Below are positions 16,837-25,459 of a DNA stretch of 64,000 nt, in pieces. Position numbers and translations under genes: made by a program. The stretch's first letter is position 1, and each line of letters begins with the position of its first letter. This stretch comes from Microbacterium jejuense. GTDB taxonomy: Bacteria > Actinomycetota > Actinomycetes > Actinomycetales > Microbacteriaceae. The notes below the pieces were generated by a model that was not told the origin of the DNA, searched no databases, and worked only from the letters and a program-made list of their open reading frames with translations. The stretch spans positions 83,313 to 147,312 of the forward strand of contig NZ_JAEUAW010000011.1 of assembly GCF_019511665.1 (NCBI RefSeq), given 5' to 3'.

Positions 16837-19800
16837 TTGCACCGTCGTCTGTTCATGCCTGAAATCCCGGCGAGCCCGCACCCGTCCACGCGGTCGCGTG
16901 TCGGTCGGGCGCCGTTCCTCGCCGCCGTGATGACGGCAGTCACCGCCGTCGTCCTGTCGGTCGTCCCGGCTGTCGGGGCGCAAGCCGCCACCGTGTACGA
17001 GATCGACGCGGCCTGGGCCGACGGCACGCCGTCCACGGTCCGCAACGGCGACGTCGTCACCGGGGTCTGGCACGTCAATCTCAACGATGACGCGCCCGCA
17101 CCCGACAATGACCCCGTCGACGACGTGACCGTGACGATCACGGCCGAGAACGGCCGCTTCCCGGCGGTGCCGAACCTCTGCCTGACGAGAGGCGTCGATC
17201 CCGTCTCGGCAGTGTCGGAGGACGGCCGGACGCTCACCTGCAACCTCGGCACGCGCCAGGAGGGCACCGCGGTGGTTCTGCAGGCGCCGATCGTCGTCGA
17301 CGGCGGGACGGGCTCGCAGGTGAGTGCGGAGGGCGCCATCGGCGGACAGACGGCGTCGCTGTCGCCGATCGAGGTCGTCAACGTCTTCGGCATGGACATC
17401 CGCTGGAACGCGGGCACCTCGTCGATCGCGCAGGGCACCGGCTTCTTCGAGACCGACTTCGAATGGACGCTCGTCACCCAGGTGGGCAGCGACCCCGGAC
17501 CGCAGACGGTCACGTACGATGTGTCGATCGTGTCGCCGCAGGGCGGCGCCGTGCAGATCGCGCCGCAGGCGTGCACGCCCTTCGACATCCCCCTGGCCGC
17601 GACCGGGCATCCGTGGTCCGGAGGCAGCCATCCTGCAGACCAGATGACGGGGTTCGTCGACAGCTGCACCATCGTTCCCACGGGTGTGCCCGGACAGTTC
17701 CGCCTCACCCTCTCCGGCATCGACTACGAGCCCGCCGACCCGCCGACCCGCGACTCGGCCGGCAATCGCCTCCCCGTCAGTGAGGTGGCGGTGGCGTCGG
17801 GGTCGATCTGGGTTCGCATCCTCACCACGCAGGCGGGTTCGGCGATGCTCACCTCGAACGCGCCGGTGTACACGTCGGTGGCCGGGGCGACCGCGCAGGA
17901 CGACCCCGCCAACAACACCGAGTCCAAGTCGTGGACTCTCCTCGGCACCTACTCGTCCGGGTGGGGCCGCGGATACACGAACAGCGGTGGCACCACGTGG
18001 GACCTCACGTACCGGGTGTCGGCGGGCACCGAGGTCGGCCAGTACATGGACACCGGATGGCAGCGCTGGCCGGATCGCCCTGACACGCAGCCGGTCGGCA
18101 TGTGCTCCGCCTTGGACACCAGGTACGTCACCTTCGACCGTGTCGAATGGGGGAACCCCGGCCCCGCGGGCGTCCAGGGCGCGACCATCGAGTACTACAC
18201 GGGCTCCGCGCCGACGCTGAACCCGGACAGCCCGAGCTACGACCCCGATGCGTTCTTCTGCGGCGACGTCGGACCCGAGTGGAGCACGACCCTGCCCGCC
18301 GACCCGACGCAGGTCCGCGCCGTGCGCGTCATGATGAGCCAGGGTCAGGCTGAGGCGTACGCGAAGGCGGCCAGCATCACTCCGGTCGTGTACGTCGACA
18401 TCAAGCCGGACACACCCGCCGGAACCCACGTGTGGAGCTTCATGCAGAGCATCCTCGACGACGCGAACGGCCTGCCCTACTGGACGGACGCCTCTGAGAT
18501 CCTCGGTCCGATCTCGCCCACGCCCGGTTGGCGCTACCCGTACACCTACGGCTACCGCGACGTCCTGCGCGTGGTGAGCGCGACTCCCTGGGTCGTGAAG
18601 TCGGTCGATCGTGCGGTGGTCAGCCCCGGCGACCCCGCGACGTACACGCTGACCTACTCGGCCAACGGTGCGGGCGCCGTGCCGGCCACGGTCGACGGCT
18701 TCCAGCTTGTCGACACGCTCCCCGTCGGCGTCACCTACGTGGCGGGGACGGCGAGCCCCGAGCCCGTGGTCTCGACGAACGGCTCGGGTCAGCAGGTGCT
18801 GACGTGGACGCTCGACGGCGTGACCACCAACGCGGACCATGCCTTGACCTACCAGGCCGTCGCCGACGGCTCGGTCACTCCCGGCCAGGCGCTCACCAAT
18901 GCGGTGTCGGCGTCTTACGGCGGCATCACGAAGTCGCACTCGGCACAGGTGACCGTCGCGACCGACGGCTACACCGAGATCGGCAAGGTCGCCGACTCGC
19001 CGTTCATCCCCAACGTCGACGGCGAAGGGACCGGCGAGGGCTCGTGGACGGTGACGCTGCGGTCGTTCGACCCGCTGCCGCAGGAGTTCACCGACACGAT
19101 CGACATCCTCCCGTACGTGGGCGACGCGCGAGGCACCGACTTCGCCGGCTCGTACGAGCTGACGGGAGTGGATGCCGCACCCGGCGCGACCGTGTACTAC
19201 ACGACCGCCGACCCGGCGACGCTCTCGGACGACCCGGCCGACGCCTCCAACGGCGCGGCGGGCGACCCCGCGGGCAGCACCGCAGGGTGGTCGACGACGT
19301 TCGCCGCGGACGCCACGGCCGTGCGCGTCATCGGGCCGGAGCTCGCGGCGGGTGCGACCCAGCGGTTCACGGTCACGATCGCGACCGAGGGCGTCGAGGG
19401 CGGCGACACGCTCGTCAACCGGGCTCAGGCCCGTGCTGAGCACACCGCGCTGGTGATGCGCACGTCGGCGCCCATCACCGTCGCCAACTACTACTCCGCC
19501 TCGCTGAAGAAGTACGTGCAGGATGCCGACGGCACGTGGCGCGACGCGAACGACGTGACCGACTACCCGACGTACCGAGTGGGCGACGAGGTGCCGTACC
19601 GCATCGTGATCACGAACACGGGTCAGGGTACGCTGCGCGACCTGCGGATCACCGACGACCGCGTCCCGGAGGGGGCGTTCACGGTCGACGAGCTGGCGCC
19701 CGGCGACGATGAGGTGCACGAGTACACGATGACGGTCCAGGGCGGCGACGTGGTCAACACCGCCTGCGCCTCCGCCGCGATCCCCGACGATTCCGGCATC

Positions 19801-22626
19801 GCACCGACGATCAACTGCGACCCGGCCGGCATCGAGGTCGTGAACTACGCCGTCGCGAAGTCGTCCGACCCCGCGGCAGGCACGGTGCTGCACCCGGGCG
19901 ACGAGGTGACGTACACCGTCACCGTGACGCAGGAGGGGACGGCTCCCGCGCCGGCGGAGTTCGCCGACGACCTCGCCGAGGTGCTGGACGACGCAGACCT
20001 GACGGCCGGGCCCACCGCGTCGATCGGCACGGCCGCCGTGGTCGACGGCGTGCTGTCGTGGAGCGGCACGGTACCCGTGGGCGGGGTCGCGACGATCACG
20101 TACACGGTGACGGTGAAGGATGCCGCAGCCCTCGCATCGGGCGGCAGCTACACGCTCGTGAACGGCGTGACCAGCCCGGGCTGCCCCGAGGCGGGCTGCC
20201 CGCCGGTGGAGCATCCGATCTCGGCCTTTGACGTCGTGAAGTCCTCCGACCCGGCGGACGGCGCGAACGTCGAGATCGGCGACACGATCGAGTACACGGT
20301 CACCGTGTCGCAGCGCGGCGAGGCGGCATACCAGGGCGCGACCTTCGTCGACGACCTGTCGGACGTTCTCGATGACGCCACGTGGAACTCCGACGAGGCG
20401 GCGGACGGCGGAACGGCATCGTTCGACCCCGCGACACAGCTGCTGTCATGGTCGGGTGGTCTCGCGGTCGGCGAGGTCGTGAGGATCACGTACTCGGTGA
20501 CCGTGACCGGTGCCGGAGACACGCATCTGCACAACGTCGTGACCAGCGACGGCTGCGCGTCGCAGGCGGCGTGCGAGACCGAGCAGTACACGGCCACGTA
20601 CACGACGGTGAAGTCGTCGGATCCGGCGTCGGGCTCGGACGTGCAGGTCGGCGACGTCATCACGTACACGGTGACCGTCACGCAGTCGGGCGAGGGTCGC
20701 GTGGTGGGGCAGTTCTTCACCGACGACCTGGCCGGCGTGCTCGACGACGCCGCCTACAACAACGATCTGTCGGCGGATGCCGGCACGGCGACGTTCGATC
20801 CGGCGACGGGGGCGATCTCGTGGTCGGGCGAGCTGGGCCCGGGTGACGTCGCCGAGGTGACGTACTCGGTGACGGTCACAGCCGCCGGCGACACCGAGAT
20901 CGGCAACGTCGTGCAGTCTCCCGGCTGCGAGACCGCCGCCGGCTGCGAGACCACGCACCAGACCGGTCGGTACGCGGTCGTGAAGTCCAGCGACCCGGCC
21001 TCGAGATCCGACGTGCAGATCGGCGACACGGTGGCATACACCATCACGGTGTCGCAGATCGGCGAGGCGCCCGTGACCGACGCGTCGTTCACCGACGACC
21101 TGTCGGACGTGCTGGATGACGCCGAGTGGAGCAACGACCTCGAATCCACCGCCGGCATGGTCGGCTTCTTGACACCCACCGTGTCGTGGTCGGGCGACCT
21201 GGCCGTCGGGCAGGTGGTGACCGTCACGTACTCCGTCGTGGTCACCGGCCACGGCGACAAGACCCTCACCAACGTGGTGACGAGCGCCGGCTGCTCGGAC
21301 GAGGCGACGTGCACGACGACGCACCAGACCGGCGCGTACACCGTGTCGAAGTCGTCCGATCCGGCTCCGGGCAGCGACGTCGCCGTCGGCGACGCGATCA
21401 CCTACACCGTCACGGTCGCGCAGATCGGCCCGGGCGCAGTCGACGGCGCATCGTTCACCGACGACCTGTCGGCGGTGCTGGACGACGCGACGTGGAACGG
21501 CGCGGTGACCGCGTCGGCCGGAGAGGCCTCCTTCGACGCCGATGCGGCCACGCTCACCTGGGCGGGCGATCTGCCGGCGGGCGCGGTGGTCACGGTGACG
21601 TACACCGTGACCGTCACCGGCGACGGCGACATGACCCTCACCAACGTGGTGGTGCCCGGCGAGAACGGCGAGTGCGTGCCCGCTGCCGACGGCAACCCCG
21701 AGTGCACGACCACGCACCAGACCGGCCGGTTCGAGTATTCGAAGATGGCAGACCCGATTCACAACAGCGATGTTCAGGCCGGTGATGTTGTCACCTACAC
21801 GGTCGTGGTCCGCCAGGTGGGTCCGGCCGGGGTCGCGGCATCCCTCACCGACGATCTGTCGGACGTGCTGGATGACGCGGACTACAACGGGGACGTGACC
21901 GCGTCCGCGGGGGAGGCGGGTGTCGACGGCACCTCGCTGACCTGGGCGGGCACGCTCGGAGTCGAGGAATCGGTCACCATCACCTACTCGGTGACGGTGA
22001 CCGGGGCCGGCAACACCACGCTCGCGAACGTGGTCACGTCACCGTCGCCGGCAGGGGAGTGCGTCGCCGCGGCGGGCGGCACCGAGGGATGCCGCACGGT
22101 CCACAAGACCGGAGGGTACGTCTTCGCCAAGACCGCCGACCCGGTCACGGGCAGCACCGTGCACAGCGGCGACATCGTGACCTACACGGTCACCGTCACC
22201 CAGCGCGGTGAGGGGGCCGTCACCGGCGCGACGGTGTCGGACGACCTGTCGGGGGTCCTGGACGACGCATCGTTCAACGACGACGCGGCGGCCACGGCCG
22301 GAAGCGTGACGCGCGACGGCGACACGCTCGAGTGGTCCGGCGACCTCGCGGTCGGACAGACGGCCACCATCACGTACTCCGTGACAGTGACGGCCGCGGG
22401 ACCTGCTCAGCTGCGGAACGTGGTGACCAGCAGTGACGAGCGGGCCATCTGCGACCCCGCGGGCACCTGCACGACCGAGCACGACGTGCCCGCACCGCCA
22501 CCCCCGGCGCTCGCGATCACGGGCGGCACGATCAGCTGGGCCGCCGGCATCCTCTCTGCACTCCTTCTGCTGGTCGGCACCGCAGTGCTGGTGCTGCGCC
22601 GGCGCCGGGAACCGACGGCGCGGTGA
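16837..22626 (+). CDS. Giant sortase-anchored surface protein with seven tandem DUF11-like domains
   Basis: A 1929-aa cell-wall protein. The long signal peptide (hydrophobic core AAVMTAVTAVVLSVVPAVG, cleavage near residue 51) precedes about 950 residues of non-identical beta-rich domains with DUF11-like blocks (TYTLTYSANGAGAVPATVDGF). Seven near-regular repeats of 122-131 aa follow (residues about 1006-1882), each starting KSSDPA.G..V..GD.ITYTVTV and containing DDLS.VLDDA and W.GDL..G.. signatures; many carry a Cys pair at the end. The C-terminus is PPPPPA, LAITG at 1892-1896, a membrane helix and RRRRE. LAxTG is the class E sortase signal of high-GC Gram-positives. I chose TTG 16837 because AGGGGGGA precedes it; ATG 16789 or 16855 are alternatives. 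Likely adhesin or stalk; no enzymatic motif. Confidence 0.85.
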   Translation: MHRRLFMPEIPASPHPSTRSRVGRAPFLAAVMTAVTAVVLSVVPAVGAQAATVYEIDAAWADGTPSTVRNGDVVTGVWHVNLNDDAPAPDNDPVDDVTVTITAENGRFPAVPNLCLTRGVDPVSAVSEDGRTLTCNLGTRQEGTAVVLQAPIVVDGGTGSQVSAEGAIGGQTASLSPIEVVNVFGMDIRWNAGTSSIAQGTGFFETDFEWTLVTQVGSDPGPQTVTYDVSIVSPQGGAVQIAPQACTPFDIPLAATGHPWSGGSHPADQMTGFVDSCTIVPTGVPGQFRLTLSGIDYEPADPPTRDSAGNRLPVSEVAVASGSIWVRILTTQAGSAMLTSNAPVYTSVAGATAQDDPANNTESKSWTLLGTYSSGWGRGYTNSGGTTWDLTYRVSAGTEVGQYMDTGWQRWPDRPDTQPVGMCSALDTRYVTFDRVEWGNPGPAGVQGATIEYYTGSAPTLNPDSPSYDPDAFFCGDVGPEWSTTLPADPTQVRAVRVMMSQGQAEAYAKAASITPVVYVDIKPDTPAGTHVWSFMQSILDDANGLPYWTDASEILGPISPTPGWRYPYTYGYRDVLRVVSATPWVVKSVDRAVVSPGDPATYTLTYSANGAGAVPATVDGFQLVDTLPVGVTYVAGTASPEPVVSTNGSGQQVLTWTLDGVTTNADHALTYQAVADGSVTPGQALTNAVSASYGGITKSHSAQVTVATDGYTEIGKVADSPFIPNVDGEGTGEGSWTVTLRSFDPLPQEFTDTIDILPYVGDARGTDFAGSYELTGVDAAPGATVYYTTADPATLSDDPADASNGAAGDPAGSTAGWSTTFAADATAVRVIGPELAAGATQRFTVTIATEGVEGGDTLVNRAQARAEHTALVMRTSAPITVANYYSASLKKYVQDADGTWRDANDVTDYPTYRVGDEVPYRIVITNTGQGTLRDLRITDDRVPEGAFTVDELAPGDDEVHEYTMTVQGGDVVNTACASAAIPDDSGIAPTINCDPAGIEVVNYAVAKSSDPAAGTVLHPGDEVTYTVTVTQEGTAPAPAEFADDLAEVLDDADLTAGPTASIGTAAVVDGVLSWSGTVPVGGVATITYTVTVKDAAALASGGSYTLVNGVTSPGCPEAGCPPVEHPISAFDVVKSSDPADGANVEIGDTIEYTVTVSQRGEAAYQGATFVDDLSDVLDDATWNSDEAADGGTASFDPATQLLSWSGGLAVGEVVRITYSVTVTGAGDTHLHNVVTSDGCASQAACETEQYTATYTTVKSSDPASGSDVQVGDVITYTVTVTQSGEGRVVGQFFTDDLAGVLDDAAYNNDLSADAGTATFDPATGAISWSGELGPGDVAEVTYSVTVTAAGDTEIGNVVQSPGCETAAGCETTHQTGRYAVVKSSDPASRSDVQIGDTVAYTITVSQIGEAPVTDASFTDDLSDVLDDAEWSNDLESTAGMVGFLTPTVSWSGDLAVGQVVTVTYSVVVTGHGDKTLTNVVTSAGCSDEATCTTTHQTGAYTVSKSSDPAPGSDVAVGDAITYTVTVAQIGPGAVDGASFTDDLSAVLDDATWNGAVTASAGEASFDADAATLTWAGDLPAGAVVTVTYTVTVTGDGDMTLTNVVVPGENGECVPAADGNPECTTTHQTGRFEYSKMADPIHNSDVQAGDVVTYTVVVRQVGPAGVAASLTDDLSDVLDDADYNGDVTASAGEAGVDGTSLTWAGTLGVEESVTITYSVTVTGAGNTTLANVVTSPSPAGECVAAAGGTEGCRTVHKTGGYVFAKTADPVTGSTVHSGDIVTYTVTVTQRGEGAVTGATVSDDLSGVLDDASFNDDAAATAGSVTRDGDTLEWSGDLAVGQTATITYSVTVTAAGPAQLRNVVTSSDERAICDPAGTCTTEHDVPAPPPPALAITGGTISWAAGILSALLLLVGTAVLVLRRRREPTAR
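19852..22480 (+). repeat. Seven tandem coding repeats of about 370-395 bp
   Basis: Repeat units start near 19852, 20231, 20608, 20978, 21341, 21737 and 22124. They encode DUF11-like domains sharing KSSDP, GDxxTYTVTV, DDLSxVLDDA and TYSVTV motifs. DNA similarity is high enough for recombination between units, so copy number may vary between strains and short-read assemblies may collapse the array. Confidence 0.85.
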
Positions 22627-22648
22627 CGTCGTGACCTGATGGATGCAT

Positions 22649-22689
22649 CGCTGCCGCGCTCCGCCCCACCCAGGCGGGGCGCGGCAGCG
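22649..22689. terminator. Hairpin terminator after the surface-protein gene
   Basis: CGCTGCCGC (22649-22657) pairs with GCGGCAGCG (22681-22689), and an inner GCCCC/GGGGC extends the stem after a 5-nt bulge. It begins 22 bp after the stop codon. Confidence 0.65.
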
Positions 22690-22807
22690 CGTCGCGCCTA
22701 GCGACTGCAGCGCGACAGCGCAAGCGGGGTTCGCGTCGGGAGGGCGCGGACGTACCGTGACCCCGAACCGACAGAAGACTGGGGCCAGAAGAAGGATTGA
22801 ATTCGAC

Positions 22808-25375
22808 GTGTGGCTACTGCAGCGGCTTGATGTCGGTGCGCCCCGTGTGCCCTCCGACGTCATCTCACGGCCGCGACTGCTCGAGCTCCTGGATGCGGGC
22901 GCGCCCCTGACCGTGGTGCGCGGCGCGTGCGGCGCCGGCAAGACTGTGGTGCTGCGCGAGTGGGTGCAGCACACCGACCAGAACGTGCTGTGGATCACCG
23001 CTGACCCGGCAGCGGCCGACAGCGCGGGACTCGCGCGGACGATCGCGCGCCGGCTGCATCGGATGCCGAGCGATCGAGCGCCGGAGGACCGTGGCCCCGA
23101 GCACCCGATGGCGGACACGGGCGAGGGATGGCGCGCGCTTCGCGACGCCCTGGCCGAGGCGGCGGCGCCGCTCACCATCGTGGTGGACGACGCGGCCACG
23201 CTGCACCGCGACGCGCTCGTCGAGCTCTGTGAAGCCGTGGCCGCCGTCGCCAGCCTGCGGGTGATCGCGGCCGCCAACAGGCGCACGGTGCTCGACGGCG
23301 ACGGCGTCGCGCTGCTGGTCGACAGGTCGGTCATCGCCCCGATGCAGCTGATGTTCGACGAGGACGAGATCCGTCGGGCGCTCGACGTCGACGCCCATGC
23401 CGCGCACGAGATCCTCGCCGTCACCAACGGCTTCCCGGCGATCATCCACGCCCTGTCGCGGCGCGCGGTCCGCGGCGACGAGGACGCCATGCTCCGGTCG
23501 GCGGTCGAAGCCGTGGAGGAGTACATGCGGATCCGCGTGAACCGATCGGGCTACGACCCGGCCCTCATCTCGGCGCTCGTGCGCATCAGCGCGGCCGACG
23601 CGGTGGATGCGGCTCTCGCGCGCGAGCTGAGCGGCGACGCCCGGGCCGTGCACTATCTCGACGACGCCGAGACCTACGGATTCGGCGCGTGGGCGGGCGA
23701 GGGCTCCGAGCGGATCTTCGCCTTCGCACCGTTCGCCCTCCTGCTGCTGCGGCGCGAGCTGGAGCGCCGCTTCCCGCGGGATGCGCCGGCGCTGCGGCGC
23801 GCGGTCGTGGACTGGTCGCTGCGCTCGGGGCGTCCCGTCGACGCGCTGCGCATCGCCGTCGACGTGGACGACCTCGTGCTCGCGCGTCACGTGGTGACGG
23901 CGTCGTGGTTCCAGCTGCTCGAGCACGGCAGGGAGATCCGGCGGATCCTGGGCGGACTGCCGCTCTCGCGTCTGCGCGACGAGCCGCTGCTCGTCATGAT
24001 CCTCGCGGTCTGCTACAACGCCGTGCGTGCGCGACGGGTGCGCGGCCTGCAGCTGTTCCGTGTCGCCATCTCGGCGGCGAACGCTCCACGCACCGACGTG
24101 TCGACCTCGGACCGCCTGTTCATCTGGGTGGCCGAGAGCGTGGCGCTGCGGATGCTGGGACTGCACGAGCGGGCGGCCGGGGTCGCCGTCCGGGCTCTGC
24201 GCGTGCTCGCCGACACCCCCGAGGACGAGAAGGAGCCGTACGCGTCACAGGTGCCGCTGCTGTGCGCGCAGCTCGGGATCTCGCTGTACTACGGCGGCAA
24301 TGTCCGGCAGGCCATCGAGTGCTTCGGCTACGGCGCGGCGGTGGCGGCGGCCGGCGAGCTAGAGCACGCCATCAGCAACCTGTCGATGCTGAGCGGCATC
24401 CATGCCCTCAACGGCGACCTCCCGGAGGCACGGCACTACGCGCAGCTCATCCGCGAAGGCGAGTGGGGCGCACGCTACCTCGACGGCTACCAGGGCACGT
24501 TCTACCGCGTCGCCGAGGCCATCATCGCGGTCGAGGAGTCGGACGGCGAGCGTGCCGCCGAGCACGCGGCCGCGTTCGCTCCTCACCACGCCACCAGCGA
24601 GCACTGGATCGCGATGGCGACCGTCGAGGCCCTCGTCGCCGTGCGTCGCGGGCAGGCCGCCCTCGGAGCGGCCCGACTCGAATCGCTTGTGGCGCTGCGC
24701 GGACGCGAGGGTCACAGCGCCGGCGCACGGCGAGGCCTCGCCCGTGCGCGGGTCCTCCTCGAGCTGGCGCAGGGTCGCGTCGCCGAGGCGAAGTCCGTGC
24801 TGCACCGCGACGGGCACGAGGACCGCTTCGAGACGATCGTGGATCGCGCGCGCGTCGCCCTCGTCGACGGGCGCCCGCGCGACACGCTGCGCATCCTCAG
24901 CCAGTCGCGCGTGCGGCCGACGACCTCCCGCCTCGGCGCCTCCGCCAGCGCGCTGCGACTGGCCGCGCTGTTGCGCACGGGAGGCGCGGCCGCGGCGGGC
25001 GGCGAGGTGCACAGCCTCGCGGCCCAGCTGTGCGACCGCGGGATGAGGTTCCCGCTGGCGACCCTTCCGCCTGCCGACTCGCGCGCTGTGCAGGACGTTC
25101 TCCGGGATGCCGCACCTTGCCACATCCCGGCCGTCGAGTCGGTCCTGCCCGAGACCGCCGGCAGGCCGGAGCTCACCGAGCGCGAGCTCGTCGTCCTGCG
25201 CGCCCTGGCCAGCGACCAGCCCCTCACAGCGATCGCGGCCTCCCTCGGAGTCTCGCCGAACACGGTGAAGACGCAGGTCAGGAGCATCTACCGCAAGCTG
25301 GGCGCGGCCGGGCGCGAAGAGGCCATCGGCCTGGCGGCCGTCCACCACCTGCTTGCGGACGACCGGCCGCACTGA
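22808..25375 (+). CDS. LAL/MalT-type LuxR-family transcriptional regulator
   Basis: A large ATP-binding LuxR-family regulator of 855 aa. It has an N-terminal STAND NTPase with Walker A GACGAGKT (residues 39-46) and Walker B LTIVVDDA, a long helical TPR-like middle, and a C-terminal GerE/LuxR helix-turn-helix (residues about 789-845, LTERELVVLRALASDQPLTAIAASLGVS...NTVKTQVRSIYRKLG). The GTG at 22808 follows GAAGGA by 11 nt and yields the usual short N-terminus before the P-loop; the frame is open further upstream (GTG 22757), so the start is tentative. It lies between two sortase-anchored surface proteins and probably controls one or both. The ligand is unknown; MalT homologues sense small molecules or partner proteins. 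Confidence 0.85.
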   Translation: MWLLQRLDVGAPRVPSDVISRPRLLELLDAGAPLTVVRGACGAGKTVVLREWVQHTDQNVLWITADPAAADSAGLARTIARRLHRMPSDRAPEDRGPEHPMADTGEGWRALRDALAEAAAPLTIVVDDAATLHRDALVELCEAVAAVASLRVIAAANRRTVLDGDGVALLVDRSVIAPMQLMFDEDEIRRALDVDAHAAHEILAVTNGFPAIIHALSRRAVRGDEDAMLRSAVEAVEEYMRIRVNRSGYDPALISALVRISAADAVDAALARELSGDARAVHYLDDAETYGFGAWAGEGSERIFAFAPFALLLLRRELERRFPRDAPALRRAVVDWSLRSGRPVDALRIAVDVDDLVLARHVVTASWFQLLEHGREIRRILGGLPLSRLRDEPLLVMILAVCYNAVRARRVRGLQLFRVAISAANAPRTDVSTSDRLFIWVAESVALRMLGLHERAAGVAVRALRVLADTPEDEKEPYASQVPLLCAQLGISLYYGGNVRQAIECFGYGAAVAAAGELEHAISNLSMLSGIHALNGDLPEARHYAQLIREGEWGARYLDGYQGTFYRVAEAIIAVEESDGERAAEHAAAFAPHHATSEHWIAMATVEALVAVRRGQAALGAARLESLVALRGREGHSAGARRGLARARVLLELAQGRVAEAKSVLHRDGHEDRFETIVDRARVALVDGRPRDTLRILSQSRVRPTTSRLGASASALRLAALLRTGGAAAAGGEVHSLAAQLCDRGMRFPLATLPPADSRAVQDVLRDAAPCHIPAVESVLPETAGRPELTERELVVLRALASDQPLTAIAASLGVSPNTVKTQVRSIYRKLGAAGREEAIGLAAVHHLLADDRPH

Positions 25376-25412
25376 CCCGCCGCAACTCCCGAGCGCCGGT
25401 CTGAACGCCCGC

Positions 25413-25456
25413 GTGGATGCCGCACCGCCGGTGATCGGCCGGGGTGAGGCATCCAC
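25413..25456. terminator. Bidirectional terminator between convergent genes
   Basis: GTGGATGCC (25413-25421) pairs with GGCATCCAC (25448-25456), and an internal CCGGC-rich stretch can fold further. It separates the LAL regulator from the convergent surface protein and is built on the GGATGCC/GGCATCC heptamer seen in other terminators here. Confidence 0.55.
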
Positions 25457-25459
25457 TCG

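Noticed and set aside
15388..20214. Minus-strand open frame of about 1608 codons
   Set aside because: Low-complexity Arg/Val/Gly translation, antisense to the isomerase operon and surface protein, no start signal or domain.
19852..22480. Regularly spaced similar sequences considered as a CRISPR array
   Set aside because: Period is about 370-395 bp, the repeats are coding and diverged, and there are no short identical repeats with unique spacers.
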